This document shows positions 32,142-41,914 of a stretch of 64,000 bases of DNA, piece by piece (position 1 is the first letter of the stretch; every line of letters starts with the position of its first letter). Under the pieces are notes generated by a model. The model made no database searches, had not been told where the DNA came from, and saw only the letters and a program-made list of their open reading frames with translations. This DNA is from Paenibacillus profundus (lineage in GTDB: Bacteria; Bacillota; Bacilli; Paenibacillales; Paenibacillaceae): assembly GCF_021369635.1 (NCBI RefSeq), contig NZ_JAJNBZ010000015.1, positions 1 through 64,000 of the forward strand. Reading direction: 5' to 3'. Both the position numbers and the translations under genes were made by a program.

Positions 32142-33062
32142 ATGGAAAGTCTGATGAGAAATGCATTTCTATTTCTTTCGAAGAATAGGACGGCCAATCG
32201 CACCGCCAAGAAATACGGGCTGCGGTTCGGCGCGAAGCGGTTCGTTGCCGGAGAGCAAATTTCGGAAGCGATTACAGCCGTGCGAGAACTGAACGATAGA
32301 GGCATTGTCGTGACCTTGGATCATTTGGGCGAATTCATTTCCACGACGGACGAAGCGGTAGAATCCATGAAATATTGTATTCGCACTCTGGACGAGATTG
32401 CCGCTAGTGGAGTCAAGGCCAATCTCTCGCTCAAGCTGACACAGCTCGGCCTGGACATTTCGCGCGACCTATGCCTCAGCAACATGCGCTCCATTCTCGA
32501 GGCCGCATCACGCTACGATAATTTTGTGCGCATCGATATGGAGGATTACGCGCATAACGAAGCCTCTATCGAGCTGTTCTGCCAGCTCCGCGAAGAGTTC
32601 GGCAGCACGATTGGCCTTGTCATTCAAGCGTACTTGTATAAGAGCGAGGAGGACATCACCAAGCTGCACCGGTACCAGCCGAATTTAAGACTGGTGAAAG
32701 GCGCTTACAAGGAACCGCCCGAAGTCGCCTTCCCGAAGAAGGAAGACGTCGACAATAATTACATCCGGATCATTGAACAGCATCTCAAGAACGGAGATTA
32801 CGCAGCCATTGCCACCCACGACGATAACATCATCAACTCCGTCAAGACCTTTGTAAAAGCCAACAACATTCCTCTCTCACAATTTGAATTCCAAATGCTA
32901 TACGGTATTCGCACTCAGGCACAACAGCAGCTGGCAGATGAAGGCTACACGATGCGCGTGTATGTCCCATATGGTGACGACTGGTATGGTTATTTCATGC
33001 GCAGACTGGCAGAACGTCCGGCCAACGTCGGATTTGTCGTGAAGTCCATGTTCAAATCATAA
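32142..33062 (+). CDS. putB: Proline dehydrogenase
   Basis: The 306-residue FAD enzyme oxidises L-proline to pyrroline-5-carboxylate at the membrane. It has the PRODH barrel with VVTLDHLGEF, VKANLSLKLTQLGLD, FVRIDMEDYAHNEASI, GLVIQAYLYKSEED, RLVKGAYKEP and the C-terminal YVPYGDDWYGYFMRRLAERPAN, whose arginine pair binds the proline carboxylate. This is the short monofunctional form of Firmicutes. The start at 32142 has GGAGGAG about 10 nt upstream. It is cotranscribed with putC and divergent from the PAS/AAA+/Fis gene. Confidence 0.93.
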   Translation: MESLMRNAFLFLSKNRTANRTAKKYGLRFGAKRFVAGEQISEAITAVRELNDRGIVVTLDHLGEFISTTDEAVESMKYCIRTLDEIAASGVKANLSLKLTQLGLDISRDLCLSNMRSILEAASRYDNFVRIDMEDYAHNEASIELFCQLREEFGSTIGLVIQAYLYKSEEDITKLHRYQPNLRLVKGAYKEPPEVAFPKKEDVDNNYIRIIEQHLKNGDYAAIATHDDNIINSVKTFVKANNIPLSQFEFQMLYGIRTQAQQQLADEGYTMRVYVPYGDDWYGYFMRRLAERPANVGFVVKSMFKS

Positions 33063-33092
33063 ATCATCCAATCATTTGAAGGAGGCGCAATT

Positions 33093-34640
33093 ATGACTAT
33101 GGTAGAATACCGCAATGAACCGTTCACTGATTTCTCGCAGGAGGCAAACCGCAAAGCGATGCAACAATCGTTGGAGCGGATCGGAGAACAACTTGGCCGT
33201 ACTTATCCACTTACGATTAATGGAGAGAAAATAACGACGGAGAAGCTCGGCACGTCGATTAACCCCGGCAACACCGATCAGGTCGTCGGGTTGATGGCGC
33301 AGGCTGATTCGACGCTGGCCGATCAAGCGATTGCCGCGGCGGATGCCGCTTTCCAGCAATGGCAGTATGTTAGCCCTGACGAACGCGCAGGCTACCTGTT
33401 CAAGGCATCTGCCATCATGCGCCGCCGTAAATTCGATTACGCGGCATGGCTCGTATACGAAGCGGGCAAGAACTGGGCCGAAGCGGATGCAGACGTAGCC
33501 GAAGCGATCGATTTCCTGGAATTCTACGGCCGTGAAATGATTCGCCTGAGCGGTCCGCAGCCGTTGACGCCGCTTCCGGGAGAGGATAACCGGCTTACCT
33601 ATATTCCGCTCGGCGTCGGCGTTGTTATTCCGCCGTGGAATTTCCCGCTCGCCATCATGGCCGGCATGACATGCGCAGCCATCGTATCCGGCAATACAGT
33701 CGTGCTGAAGCCGGCCTCCACTGCTCCGGTCATCGCAGCGAAATTCGTTGAACTGATGGAGGACGTCGGACTGCCTGCGGGCGTACTCAACTTCGTGCCG
33801 GGCTCCGGCGGTGAAATTGGCGACTTCATCGTCGATCACCCGCGGACACGGTTCGTATCCTTCACCGGTTCACGCGATGTCGGACTACGCATCAATGAAC
33901 GCATCGCGAAGCCTGCGAAGGGGCAGATCTGGATCAAACGTCTTATTGCGGAAATGGGTGGCAAGGACGGCATCGTCGTCGACCAGTCGGTGAACCTGGA
34001 TGAAGCCGCAACCGCAATCGTCCAGTCAGCCTTCGGCTTCCAAGGGCAGAAATGCAGTGCAGGCTCGCGCGCAATCGTTCATCAAGCGGTGTACGACGAG
34101 GTGCTGGAGCTCGTCATTGCGAAGACAAAGCAGCTTACCGTAGGTCCAGCCGATGAGAACTTCGCCATCGGTCCGGTCATCGATGCGAATGCATACGGCA
34201 AGATTCGAGAATATCTCGAAGTCGGCAAAACGGAAGGCCGCCTAGTCGCCGGTGGAGACATTGCGGAAGGCAATGGCTATTATATTCAGCCGACCGTCTT
34301 CGCCGATGTCGAACCGACCTCGCGCGTCATGCTGGAAGAAATCTTCGGTCCGGTGCTTGCCATATGCAAGGCTAACGATTTCAAGCAGGCCATTGATATT
34401 TTCAACAATACGGAATATGGCTTGACCGGCGCAGTGTTCAGCCATAACCGCGAACACCTGGAGTACGCCAGACAACGCATGCATTGCGGCAACCTATACT
34501 TCAACCGCAAATGTACGGGCGCACTGGTTGGTGTGCATCCATTCGGCGGCTTCAATATGTCTGGTACGGACTCCAAGGCGGGCGGACGCGATTACTTGCT
34601 TCTGTTCACGCAAGCGAAGCTCGTATCAGAGAAATGGTAA
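33093..34640 (+). CDS. putC: L-glutamate gamma-semialdehyde (P5C) dehydrogenase
   Basis: The 515-residue NAD-dependent aldehyde dehydrogenase converts the semialdehyde formed from proline into glutamate. It shows [14 protein letters not shown], the cofactor loop FTGSRDVG, the general base region [12 protein letters not shown] and the catalytic cysteine in [13 protein letters not shown]. The end [17 protein letters not shown] is that of the RocA/PutC type. AAGGAGG precedes the ATG. It completes proline degradation together with putB, 30 bp upstream, and a terminator follows. Confidence 0.94.
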   Translation: MTMVEYRNEPFTDFSQEANRKAMQQSLERIGEQLGRTYPLTINGEKITTEKLGTSINPGNTDQVVGLMAQADSTLADQAIAAADAAFQQWQYVSPDERAGYLFKASAIMRRRKFDYAAWLVYEAGKNWAEADADVAEAIDFLEFYGREMIRLSGPQPLTPLPGEDNRLTYIPLGVGVVIPPWNFPLAIMAGMTCAAIVSGNTVVLKPASTAPVIAAKFVELMEDVGLPAGVLNFVPGSGGEIGDFIVDHPRTRFVSFTGSRDVGLRINERIAKPAKGQIWIKRLIAEMGGKDGIVVDQSVNLDEAATAIVQSAFGFQGQKCSAGSRAIVHQAVYDEVLELVIAKTKQLTVGPADENFAIGPVIDANAYGKIREYLEVGKTEGRLVAGGDIAEGNGYYIQPTVFADVEPTSRVMLEEIFGPVLAICKANDFKQAIDIFNNTEYGLTGAVFSHNREHLEYARQRMHCGNLYFNRKCTGALVGVHPFGGFNMSGTDSKAGGRDYLLLFTQAKLVSEKW

Positions 34641-34674
34641 CGAACTCTTTCTATCTCTTATGAACGGTACTCTC

Positions 34675-34709
34675 ACCTGCACGACAGCATCTTTGCCGTG
34701 CAGGTTTTT
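34675..34709 (+). terminator. Terminator of the putBC operon
   Basis: ACCTGCACG and CGTGCAGGT form a 9-bp stem with a 13-nt loop and are followed by five T. Confidence 0.8.
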
Positions 34710-34903
34710 CTCATGCCCGCCTCTATCGAACAGCCTCGGATACCGCTGGACCATGTTTGCCGCCCTTCCGCTCGGACAGGTCTGAATGCCGCTAAAGAAA
34801 GCATATACTGGATCATAATTTCCCACATGCAAAACAAGCACCAACCCTATCTATGCAGGCTGTCGAACGATTGCATATTATCGCCAAACAAAGGAGGGAA
34901 CTT

Positions 34904-37237
34904 ATGAAAACAAAGGGCTTCGCCCTTATGCTTGCAGCATGCCTTGTCTTGTTGACGTCTGTGCCCCTATCCGCGTTCTCGGGAGAACAGCGGCTCGGTT
35001 CAGGCTCCTATTCTACGCTGCCGCCTAACGGAACCAAAAACGCGCAGACAGGCCTATACCGGACTGGCCGGATTTCCGGCGCCATGCCAACGAACCGCTG
35101 GTGGAGCAGCTTGGCATGGAATACATACTCCGAGGCCCAATATCCTCACCCGCTTGCAGTCAAGAATGAAGCGAACGGAATGAGCGTTTATGCTCCCGGC
35201 CCGCGCATTGCCGCACATCCCGCCTGCATTTGCGGTACGATGAGCGACACACCCGACTTCACCGTAGGCCATACAAGCGCCTCTTCATTCACAGCAGCCT
35301 CAGTAGACGGTTACAGCGATTGGTTCGTCAATGCGCGCTACGAAGCCGGAAGCCGATCCATGAATGCCTCATACGGACTTGGTTCCCCCTATGTGTACTT
35401 CATGTTTCATGGCGGCAGCCCACAGCTCTCCTTCACCGCCTCCCCGACTATATGGTCGGGTGATGAGCAAGCTTCCGTGCTCGGCATTACAATCGACGGC
35501 GCGCATTACGGGCTATTCGGACCTTCCGGAGGCACATGGGACGGCATTGGCACGGACACGCTGACGAATCGCCTGAACGGGAAATCATACTTCGCCATCG
35601 CCGCGCTGCCAGACAATCGTCCGGATACGCTGGAGCAGTTCCGCCGCTATGCATACGCCCATGTCACAGATACGAAGGTGGCTTGGTCATATAATGCGGA
35701 TAGAAGCGAGGTCCAGACGACCTACACGTGGACGACGTCGGTGAAGGAAGGTGCCGAGCAGGGCACTATCTTCGCATTGTATCCGCATCAATGGAAGCAT
35801 ACCGATGCAGCACTGCTGCCTTACGAATACGACAGCGTCCGCGGGGTGATGAAGACCGGGGCCGGGAACAGCTTGCGCACCGCAATGAAGTTCACGGGCG
35901 TGCTCCCTTCGCTTCCATTCAAGCTTAGTGTGGATGAGCGCGCTGCACTGCAAGGATATGTGGATGAGGCGCAGGCCGAATCCTATTCGGGTGCGTCCGG
36001 CACGCAGCAGACCGGCAAACGTCTGGGCAAGCTGGCCGCTCTCGCGCCGATAGCCGAACAAGTCGGTGATGCCGCAGCCGCGCAGCAGTTCCGCTCTGAC
36101 ATGAAGGGCATTCTGCAGGATTGGCTGAAAGCGAGTGACGACACAGAGCGTCTCAAACGTTCCAATCTGTTCTATTATAATGAACGATGGGGCGCCCTAA
36201 TCGGCTATCCAGCGGAGAACGGCTCCGACACGGAATTGAACGACCATCATGTGCAATATGGCTACTTTATCCGGGCAGCGGCTGAAATCGCGCGCATCGA
36301 TCCAGATTGGTCCAGCGACGACGAATGGGGCAAGATGGTCAAGCTGCTTATTCAAGATATCGCCAATGCGGACCACAGCGACACGCGCTTTCCGTTCCTG
36401 CGCGGCTTCGATCCGTATGCCGGACACTCGTGGCAATCGGGCCACGGCCAGTTCGCCGACGGCAATTACAACGGATCGCCTTCTGAAGCGATGAACGCAT
36501 GGTCGGGGCTTATTTTGTGGGGAGAAGCGACAGGTGATACCCGGATACGCGACTTAGGCATTTATATGTACACGACGGAAATGAATGCGATTAGTGAGTA
36601 TTGGTTCGATGCCTACGAGACGAAGCAGCGGCAAGATTTCTCCCGCACCACCGCCAGTATGGTGTGGGGCGGCAAGACGGCGAGCAGCGGGTGGTCGGAC
36701 CGACCGGAGCAATCGTACGGCATGAGCTGGCTGCCCATCACCGCGGCTTCTCTCTATCTGACGCACCGTCCGGATTACGCCGACAGGAACTATGCGGCGC
36801 TGTTGGCGGAGAACGGAAGCATAAGCTTCAATCTCTGGGCAGACATCGTCTATATGTACCGCGCAGCCTCCAATCCCGAGGAAGCAGCAGCGTTATTTGA
36901 TGCTCATGCCGAGGCCATGACACCGGAGGCAGGCAATTCCAAGGCGAACGCCTATTATTGGATTCGCAGCTTGAATGTGCTGGGGCAGGCCGATCCGGCG
37001 GTGAGCGCCGACTATCCGCTCTACGCCGTATTTAATAAAGACGGAGCAAGGACGTATGCCGTCTACAACATGACTAACCGGGCCAAAACCGTCACATTCT
37101 CTGACGGCACACAGGTGAAGGCTGAGCCATCAGCCTTCGGCATCGCCTCCGTCGGAAATGGCAGCATCGATATCGTCCGCCCAGAACCCGATGACGGCGA
37201 TGTTCACATCCTGCCCATTCCCGTTCATAAGGAATAA
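34904..37237 (+). CDS. Secreted GH81 endo-beta-1,3-glucanase
   Basis: The precursor is 777 residues. A signal peptide (about 1-25) is followed by a GH81 catalytic module over nearly the whole length. Landmarks are PTNRWWSSLAW, LFGPSGGTWDGIG, the DHHVQYGYFIRAAAEIA segment near residue 447 and GFDPYAGHSWQSGHGQFADG with NYNGSPSEAMNAW near 501-533, which hold the conserved acids of the family. GH81 enzymes cut laminarin and fungal cell-wall beta-1,3-glucan. No carbohydrate-binding or SLH domain is seen, so it is free in the medium. The start follows AAAGGAGG. Confidence 0.92.
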   Translation: MKTKGFALMLAACLVLLTSVPLSAFSGEQRLGSGSYSTLPPNGTKNAQTGLYRTGRISGAMPTNRWWSSLAWNTYSEAQYPHPLAVKNEANGMSVYAPGPRIAAHPACICGTMSDTPDFTVGHTSASSFTAASVDGYSDWFVNARYEAGSRSMNASYGLGSPYVYFMFHGGSPQLSFTASPTIWSGDEQASVLGITIDGAHYGLFGPSGGTWDGIGTDTLTNRLNGKSYFAIAALPDNRPDTLEQFRRYAYAHVTDTKVAWSYNADRSEVQTTYTWTTSVKEGAEQGTIFALYPHQWKHTDAALLPYEYDSVRGVMKTGAGNSLRTAMKFTGVLPSLPFKLSVDERAALQGYVDEAQAESYSGASGTQQTGKRLGKLAALAPIAEQVGDAAAAQQFRSDMKGILQDWLKASDDTERLKRSNLFYYNERWGALIGYPAENGSDTELNDHHVQYGYFIRAAAEIARIDPDWSSDDEWGKMVKLLIQDIANADHSDTRFPFLRGFDPYAGHSWQSGHGQFADGNYNGSPSEAMNAWSGLILWGEATGDTRIRDLGIYMYTTEMNAISEYWFDAYETKQRQDFSRTTASMVWGGKTASSGWSDRPEQSYGMSWLPITAASLYLTHRPDYADRNYAALLAENGSISFNLWADIVYMYRAASNPEEAAALFDAHAEAMTPEAGNSKANAYYWIRSLNVLGQADPAVSADYPLYAVFNKDGARTYAVYNMTNRAKTVTFSDGTQVKAEPSAFGIASVGNGSIDIVRPEPDDGDVHILPIPVHKE

Positions 37238-37273
37238 GACAGCTTCTGATTGCAAGTCATGTGTTCACTCATA

Positions 37274-37314
37274 AGGCACCCCCATGCAGCACCCTATCGG
37301 GGTGCCTCTTTTTT
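37274..37314 (+). terminator. Terminator of the GH81 gene
   Basis: AGGCACCCC and GGGGTGCCT form a perfect 9-bp stem with a 16-nt loop, followed by C and six T. Confidence 0.88.
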
Positions 37315-37387
37315 GCAGGAATGTATATTCCCAATGTCGAAAATAAGAAGGCTAAACCGATAGCGTCCAAGAAAGGGATAAGAAGCC

Positions 37388-38371
37388 ATGGAGCAACGAA
37401 AGCAAATTGATCCTCTGTTAATCGAATTAGCAGACATCTCTAAGCCGTTATTCGGCTTGCAAATCGAGTCTTGGCAGCCAATCGCTCGCGGTTGGCTCAA
37501 TTTAAAATGGAAAATCACAACGGAGCAAGGGGAATTCGTGTTAAAGAAATACCATTCGAACCGATTCAAAAATGTTGAGGTGCTTACTCGTGCATTGCAG
37601 CAGCAGCAAAGGCTGCATGAAGCAGGCATTCCGTGTCCCAAATTGATGGCCGATAAGGGGCGGCTTCTTCACGCTTCCTCTGCGAACGAACATTTCATCA
37701 TCATGGATTACTCCACCGGAGAAATCGTTAAACCAGGCCATTTCAACCGACAGCAAATGGTTGATCTCGGCTGTGTTACTGGTAAAATCCATCGAGTCTT
37801 GAATGATGGGACACTTGGCATGGAAAGCGAGCCGCAATTTGTTCCTCCTGAACGGAAGGAAAGAATGCTCCATTGGCAGAATGCGCTCGCGGAAGCTCAG
37901 CACAGTAATAACAGGCAAATAGCAGCCAACATCGCGTTGCAAATGAACGTAACGGAAACGTTAGACCTTGACGCTTTTTCCGAGTGTAAAACAGGTTGGG
38001 CCCATCGTGATCTATGGGTGGATAACCTGCTGTTTCACAAAGATCGCGTGTCGGCGGTTCTCGATTTTGATCGGCTCCACTTTGAGTATCCTGAGATCGA
38101 TGTGGCGCGGGCCATATTATCATGCGCATTGCATCATGGACATTTTCACCAAGAGCTTGCCTCGGCATTTCTTGAAGGTTATCGGACGGAGGCTGATTTT
38201 CCTTCCGGATCGTTAGTCCGCGCATTGCGCTTGCTTTGGTATTTGGAGAGCATATGGTGGATCAGCGCCAATATGGAGAAGCATAATGCCGTTCAGACCC
38301 GATTTGCGGAGGAAATGCTGTGGTTAGCCCATAACAACGAGCAGCTTCCATTAATTTTGGGAGATATATAG
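37388..38371 (+). CDS. APH-fold kinase (CotS/homoserine-kinase-like)
   Basis: The 327-residue protein has NLKWKITTEQGEFVLKKYH (ATP lysine), LDAFSECKTGWAHRDLWVDNLLF with the Brenner catalytic loop, and VSAVLDFDRLHFEYPEIDVARA with the metal-binding aspartate. It resembles the phosphotransferase family that includes spore-coat protein CotS and homoserine kinase type II. The substrate is unknown. The ribosome binding site is weak (AAAGGGATAAG). It stands alone between a terminator and the converging ABC transporter genes. Confidence 0.84.
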   Translation: MEQRKQIDPLLIELADISKPLFGLQIESWQPIARGWLNLKWKITTEQGEFVLKKYHSNRFKNVEVLTRALQQQQRLHEAGIPCPKLMADKGRLLHASSANEHFIIMDYSTGEIVKPGHFNRQQMVDLGCVTGKIHRVLNDGTLGMESEPQFVPPERKERMLHWQNALAEAQHSNNRQIAANIALQMNVTETLDLDAFSECKTGWAHRDLWVDNLLFHKDRVSAVLDFDRLHFEYPEIDVARAILSCALHHGHFHQELASAFLEGYRTEADFPSGSLVRALRLLWYLESIWWISANMEKHNAVQTRFAEEMLWLAHNNEQLPLILGDI

Positions 38372-38506
38372 CTGCGTATACCCTAACCGCACATGGAACA
38401 TAAAAAGGCGCACGATCCCATCGTCAGAGATCGTACACCGCATTGAACTAGAAGTTCATCGCATAAACAGTTAACTTTGCCAGGCTTTTCAGGCAAGGCT
38501 TAGGCT

Positions 38507-39883
38507 TTACTGCTCCGCCGACCATTTCTCCGCATCGTTCTGCAGGTCTGACAGTGTTTTGCCGATATCGGTCGGGTTGCCATTCGCCGCTTGGCTGATG
38601 AACCCGTTGATGACCGGCACCATGCGCGTATTGTAGAACGGATTCGCCTCGTCGAGTAAATTTTTGCGCGCGATATCCGCCAGCTCCATCGCCTTGGCCG
38701 TATAGATATCCTTTTCATCCACGAAATCGGCCTTCTTCAGCGTTGGCGTAGCCAAGGAATTTTCGTAAAAATACTTTTGCGTCTCGTAGCTCGTCAAAAA
38801 CTTCATCACTTCCCATGCCGCCTTCTCATCCTTCACCTCCTTCGCCATGACAATCGGGTCGACGGCAACCCAGCCTTCCCCATTTGGCCCCATATTCAAC
38901 ACAGGCACGAAGCGGTCGATCAGGTCGGCGCTGCCCGAGCTGCGGAATTCGTTGAACGCCGCCCCGCCGCTCGAATCGATGGCAATCGCGATGTTATTCT
39001 CCTCCATGCCGAAGTTCTCCGCTCCCTGCCCATTGATGAATGCTTTCGGGGCCAGCGGCGCGGCTTCCTTGAACCAGTCCAGCACTTTCGTCATCTCAGG
39101 CGTATTCAGATTCCATTTCAAACTTTTCAAATCATTGAGGCTGCCTTCAACACCATTGACGTTATACGCGTAGGACAGCGCCACAAAGGTCGATTGATTC
39201 AAGCTGTTGCCGCTGAACCAGAGACCATAGTTCTGCTTGCCTGTCTTTGGATTTTTGCCTGTCATCTTTTTGGCCTTCTCCAATATTTCTTCTGGAGTCG
39301 GATTCGCGGACAGCGGCTCGACGCCCCATTCCTCGAACATCTGCTTGTCATAGACGACCATCCGTTTGCCAAGAATGATCGGAATGCCGAATTGCTTCGT
39401 CCCATCTAAGGAGCGCACGCTGAAGGAGTTCTTGAAGGCACCTTCCAAATAAATGCCCGGATCGAACGATTTGTCGTTCGCGATGAGGTCATCGATATCC
39501 TGAATCAGCCCCTGCTGGTAAAACTGATTCGCATAGGCTCCGCCGGTATATATCAGATCGACGTCCTTCGAGAGCAGCATCGCTTTCTGCTTCGCCATCG
39601 CATTCTCCCACGGAATCTGCGTCACCTTCAACTCGATGTTCGGGTACATCTTCTTAAATGTGTCTTGAACATATGGATTGAAGCCGAGCGTCTTGCGTCC
39701 GGTCAACGTATCGACGCCATTTTCCATCGCCCAGCCCGCAACCGCAACGCGAACCGTGCCCGTGATGTCCGATACCTTTTCAATATTCCGGTCTCCGCCG
39801 CCGCCAGAAGTTGCGCCGCCTGAACACGCACTGACGAGTAGAGCCATGGACATGAAGAGATAAAGCCATACCGATTTTTTCAT
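38507..39883 (-). CDS. Sugar-type ABC transporter substrate-binding lipoprotein
   Basis: The 458-residue precursor has a lipobox ending at C20 (LLVSACSGG) and the family-1 extracellular binding protein fold (VYDKQMFEEWGVEPLSANPTPEEILEKAKKM, AWEVMKFLTSYETQKYFYE). It would capture an oligosaccharide outside the membrane. GGAGGGG precedes the ATG. It is the last gene of the permease operon and follows the MalG-type permease by 52 bp. The ligand is unknown. Confidence 0.9.
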   Translation of the reverse strand: MKKSVWLYLFMSMALLVSACSGGATSGGGGDRNIEKVSDITGTVRVAVAGWAMENGVDTLTGRKTLGFNPYVQDTFKKMYPNIELKVTQIPWENAMAKQKAMLLSKDVDLIYTGGAYANQFYQQGLIQDIDDLIANDKSFDPGIYLEGAFKNSFSVRSLDGTKQFGIPIILGKRMVVYDKQMFEEWGVEPLSANPTPEEILEKAKKMTGKNPKTGKQNYGLWFSGNSLNQSTFVALSYAYNVNGVEGSLNDLKSLKWNLNTPEMTKVLDWFKEAAPLAPKAFINGQGAENFGMEENNIAIAIDSSGGAAFNEFRSSGSADLIDRFVPVLNMGPNGEGWVAVDPIVMAKEVKDEKAAWEVMKFLTSYETQKYFYENSLATPTLKKADFVDEKDIYTAKAMELADIARKNLLDEANPFYNTRMVPVINGFISQAANGNPTDIGKTLSDLQNDAEKWSAEQ

Positions 39884-39935
39884 AACGTTCCCCTCCGTTC
39901 TTCACCTGCATCATACAAGACCGTATTTCCTCGCA

Positions 39936-40841
39936 TTATTGCTTGATGCCTGATAAAGCGATGCTTTCCACGATATATCGCTGTAGGAACAAGTACAGCA
40001 CGAGCACCGGAAGCAAGCTTACCGTCGTTGCAGCCATGATGATAGCCGGCATCCGGTTCAGACCTTGATTGTATGTGAACATTGCCAACCCGAGCTGAAT
40101 GGTGTACTTTCCCGCGTCGCTCAAGACGAGCAAAGGCCACAGCAAGTCATTCCATACTCCCAGAAACTGCAAAATGATTATCGTTGCCACAATGGGCGTA
40201 CAAAGCGGAAAATAAACCCGCCAAAACACGGTACCTTCCCTTGCTCCGTCGATAATGGCCGCTTCGCGCAGCGTATTAGGCAACTGGTCGATGAACTGCT
40301 TCGCGAGAAACGTTCCGAATGCATAGTTCAATGCCGGCAAATAGAACGCCCAATAGGAATCGAGCAGGCGCAGCTTGTCAAACAACAGATATTGCGGAAT
40401 CATCGTCATTTCGAACGGTATCATCATCGTGCTGAGCGCCACGACCAAGACGACACCGGCACCTCTAAACCGAATCTTAGACAATGCGTAGCCAGACAAT
40501 AGTGCGGATAGCAAGCTGACGATGATGACGCCGACGGCGACGATGATAGAATTCAAAATGTATTTCAGCATATCGATATTAAGAAACGCAACTTCGTACG
40601 TGCGAATGGAGAATTGTCTCGGGAATAGCCGCGGCGGAAATGGAATGTTCAGCCGGGCGCCCCAATCGAAGCTAGTGATGAGCATCCATAAAAAAGGGAC
40701 GATCATGACGAGCGATCCCAATGAAAGGACGGTCACAAGGAATATACGGCCCATGCGCTGATTGCGCTGCTTCGAAGGAAGACGCGGGGACCGCCCCGGT
40801 CGGACAGGCTTATTCACGTTCCAGGAATTGTGTTCTGCCAT
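39936..40841 (-). CDS. Sugar ABC transporter permease, MalG type
   Basis: The protein is about 301 residues with six membrane helices. The coupling loop EAAIIDGAREGTVFWRVYFPLCTPI is the EAA motif for contact with the ATPase. Its start at 40841 (MAEHNSW) has GGAGG 7 nt upstream; the longer frame to 40868 is unsupported. The proper start gives a 14-bp gap-free overlap with the end of the upstream permease gene (stop at 40855). No ATPase gene is nearby, so a shared MsmX-like ATPase is likely. Confidence 0.9.
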   Translation of the reverse strand: MAEHNSWNVNKPVRPGRSPRLPSKQRNQRMGRIFLVTVLSLGSLVMIVPFLWMLITSFDWGARLNIPFPPRLFPRQFSIRTYEVAFLNIDMLKYILNSIIVAVGVIIVSLLSALLSGYALSKIRFRGAGVVLVVALSTMMIPFEMTMIPQYLLFDKLRLLDSYWAFYLPALNYAFGTFLAKQFIDQLPNTLREAAIIDGAREGTVFWRVYFPLCTPIVATIIILQFLGVWNDLLWPLLVLSDAGKYTIQLGLAMFTYNQGLNRMPAIIMAATTVSLLPVLVLYLFLQRYIVESIALSGIKQ

Positions 40842-40854
40842 CCCGTGGCCTCCT

Positions 40855-41784
40855 CTAATCGATGTCATGACGGCGGTTCGTGCGCAGAATGAGCACCGTC
40901 AAAATCAGGATTACGATAAACAGCAGGTACGATGCGGCTGTCGCCAGTCCCATCTGATGCCCGATGAAGGCCGTTCGATAAATGTACAGAACCGAGGTGA
41001 GCAGCGTGCCATCGGGATTGCCAGCCGTTCCGCCGATGAGCCATACATCGGTGAAACGCTTCATGCCGCCAATCGTGCCCATCACTACCATGAACAGAAA
41101 TACCGGGCGCAAATACGGAATGGTAATATAACGCCACTTGCGAATCCCGTTCGCGCCGTCCACCTCCGCCGCTTCGTACAAATCTCGCGGCACGCTCTGC
41201 AAGGCGGCCAGAAAAATGATCGTATTGTAGCCGAGCGCCCCCCACATGCTCATAAGCACGATGCTGAAGCGCGAGAATGTCGGATCGGTGAACCAGCCGA
41301 CCGGTCCGAGCCCAATTTGTCCGAGCAGGAAGTTAAGCAAACCTTCTTCCCCGGGGTAGAACAGGAAGGAGAACAGAATGCTGGTCGCTACGGCGGAGAC
41401 GACATTCGGGAGAAAGTAGACACTTTTGAAGAAGTTTCTGCCGAATGTCCATGGCAAGCTGTTAATCAGACTCGCCAACACGAAGGAGACGACGATGCCC
41501 GATACGACGGACAAGACCCCCATGAACATCGTGTTGGATAGAGACCGCCAGAACACAGAGTCGGACAAGACGATGCTGTAATTGTGCAGACCGACCCAAT
41601 GGCCCATAATTCCGTTTGTCTGTTGGAAGCTCATGAACAACGCCGCGGCAATCGGGTAGATCGAAAAGCTGATAATGCCAAGCAGCATCGGCGTGGCGAA
41701 CAAAAAACCGATGCGATCGTTGCGTGTCCATCTTCTCTTCCGGATCTGCTTGCGGCCGGACATGGCGTTCACGTTGGCTGACAA
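40855..41784 (-). CDS. Sugar ABC transporter permease, MalF type
   Basis: The 309-residue protein has six membrane helices and the EAA loop DLYEAAEVDGANGIRKWRYITIPYLRPV. Its N-terminal cytoplasmic segment is rich in Arg/Lys. It starts at a TTG (41784) behind AAGGTGG. It is the first gene of the importer operon and faces the AraC regulator across 130 bp holding a hairpin and a cre-like site. Confidence 0.9.
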   Translation of the reverse strand: MSANVNAMSGRKQIRKRRWTRNDRIGFLFATPMLLGIISFSIYPIAAALFMSFQQTNGIMGHWVGLHNYSIVLSDSVFWRSLSNTMFMGVLSVVSGIVVSFVLASLINSLPWTFGRNFFKSVYFLPNVVSAVATSILFSFLFYPGEEGLLNFLLGQIGLGPVGWFTDPTFSRFSIVLMSMWGALGYNTIIFLAALQSVPRDLYEAAEVDGANGIRKWRYITIPYLRPVFLFMVVMGTIGGMKRFTDVWLIGGTAGNPDGTLLTSVLYIYRTAFIGHQMGLATAASYLLFIVILILTVLILRTNRRHDID

Positions 41785-41820
41785 ATCATCACCACCTTAA
41801 GTTCAATTCAACGGCAGATT

Positions 41821-41853
41821 GTTACCTCTCATTTCACGGGCCTGAGAGGTAAC
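41821..41853. promoter_or_regulatory. 10-bp inverted repeat upstream of the sugar importer
   Basis: GTTACCTCTC (41821-41830) and GAGAGGTAAC (41844-41853) are perfectly complementary around 13 nt. The repeat lies 37 bp upstream of the permease start, in its probable leader or promoter. No T-run follows on either strand, so an operator or mRNA leader structure is more likely than a terminator. Confidence 0.45.
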
Positions 41854-41868
41854 AGCTTTCGTTAATCA

Positions 41869-41882
41869 TGTAAGCGGATACA
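41869..41882. promoter_or_regulatory. cre-like site (CcpA)
   Basis: TGTAAGCGGATACA differs at one position from the consensus TGWAANCGNTNWCA. It lies between the divergent sugar importer operon and the AraC gene, as expected for carbon catabolite control of a sugar transporter. Confidence 0.5.
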
Positions 41883-41914
41883 AAGAATTATAGGTTGTTC
41901 CTGGGCGAGGTGAA

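Noticed and set aside
33072-33839. 255-codon ORF antisense to putC
   Set aside because: It is a shadow of a strongly coding sequence, lacks a ribosome binding site and has an Arg/His-rich composition typical of antisense frames.
34698-34907. 69-codon ORF upstream of the GH81 gene
   Set aside because: It begins inside the putBC terminator and has no ribosome binding site.
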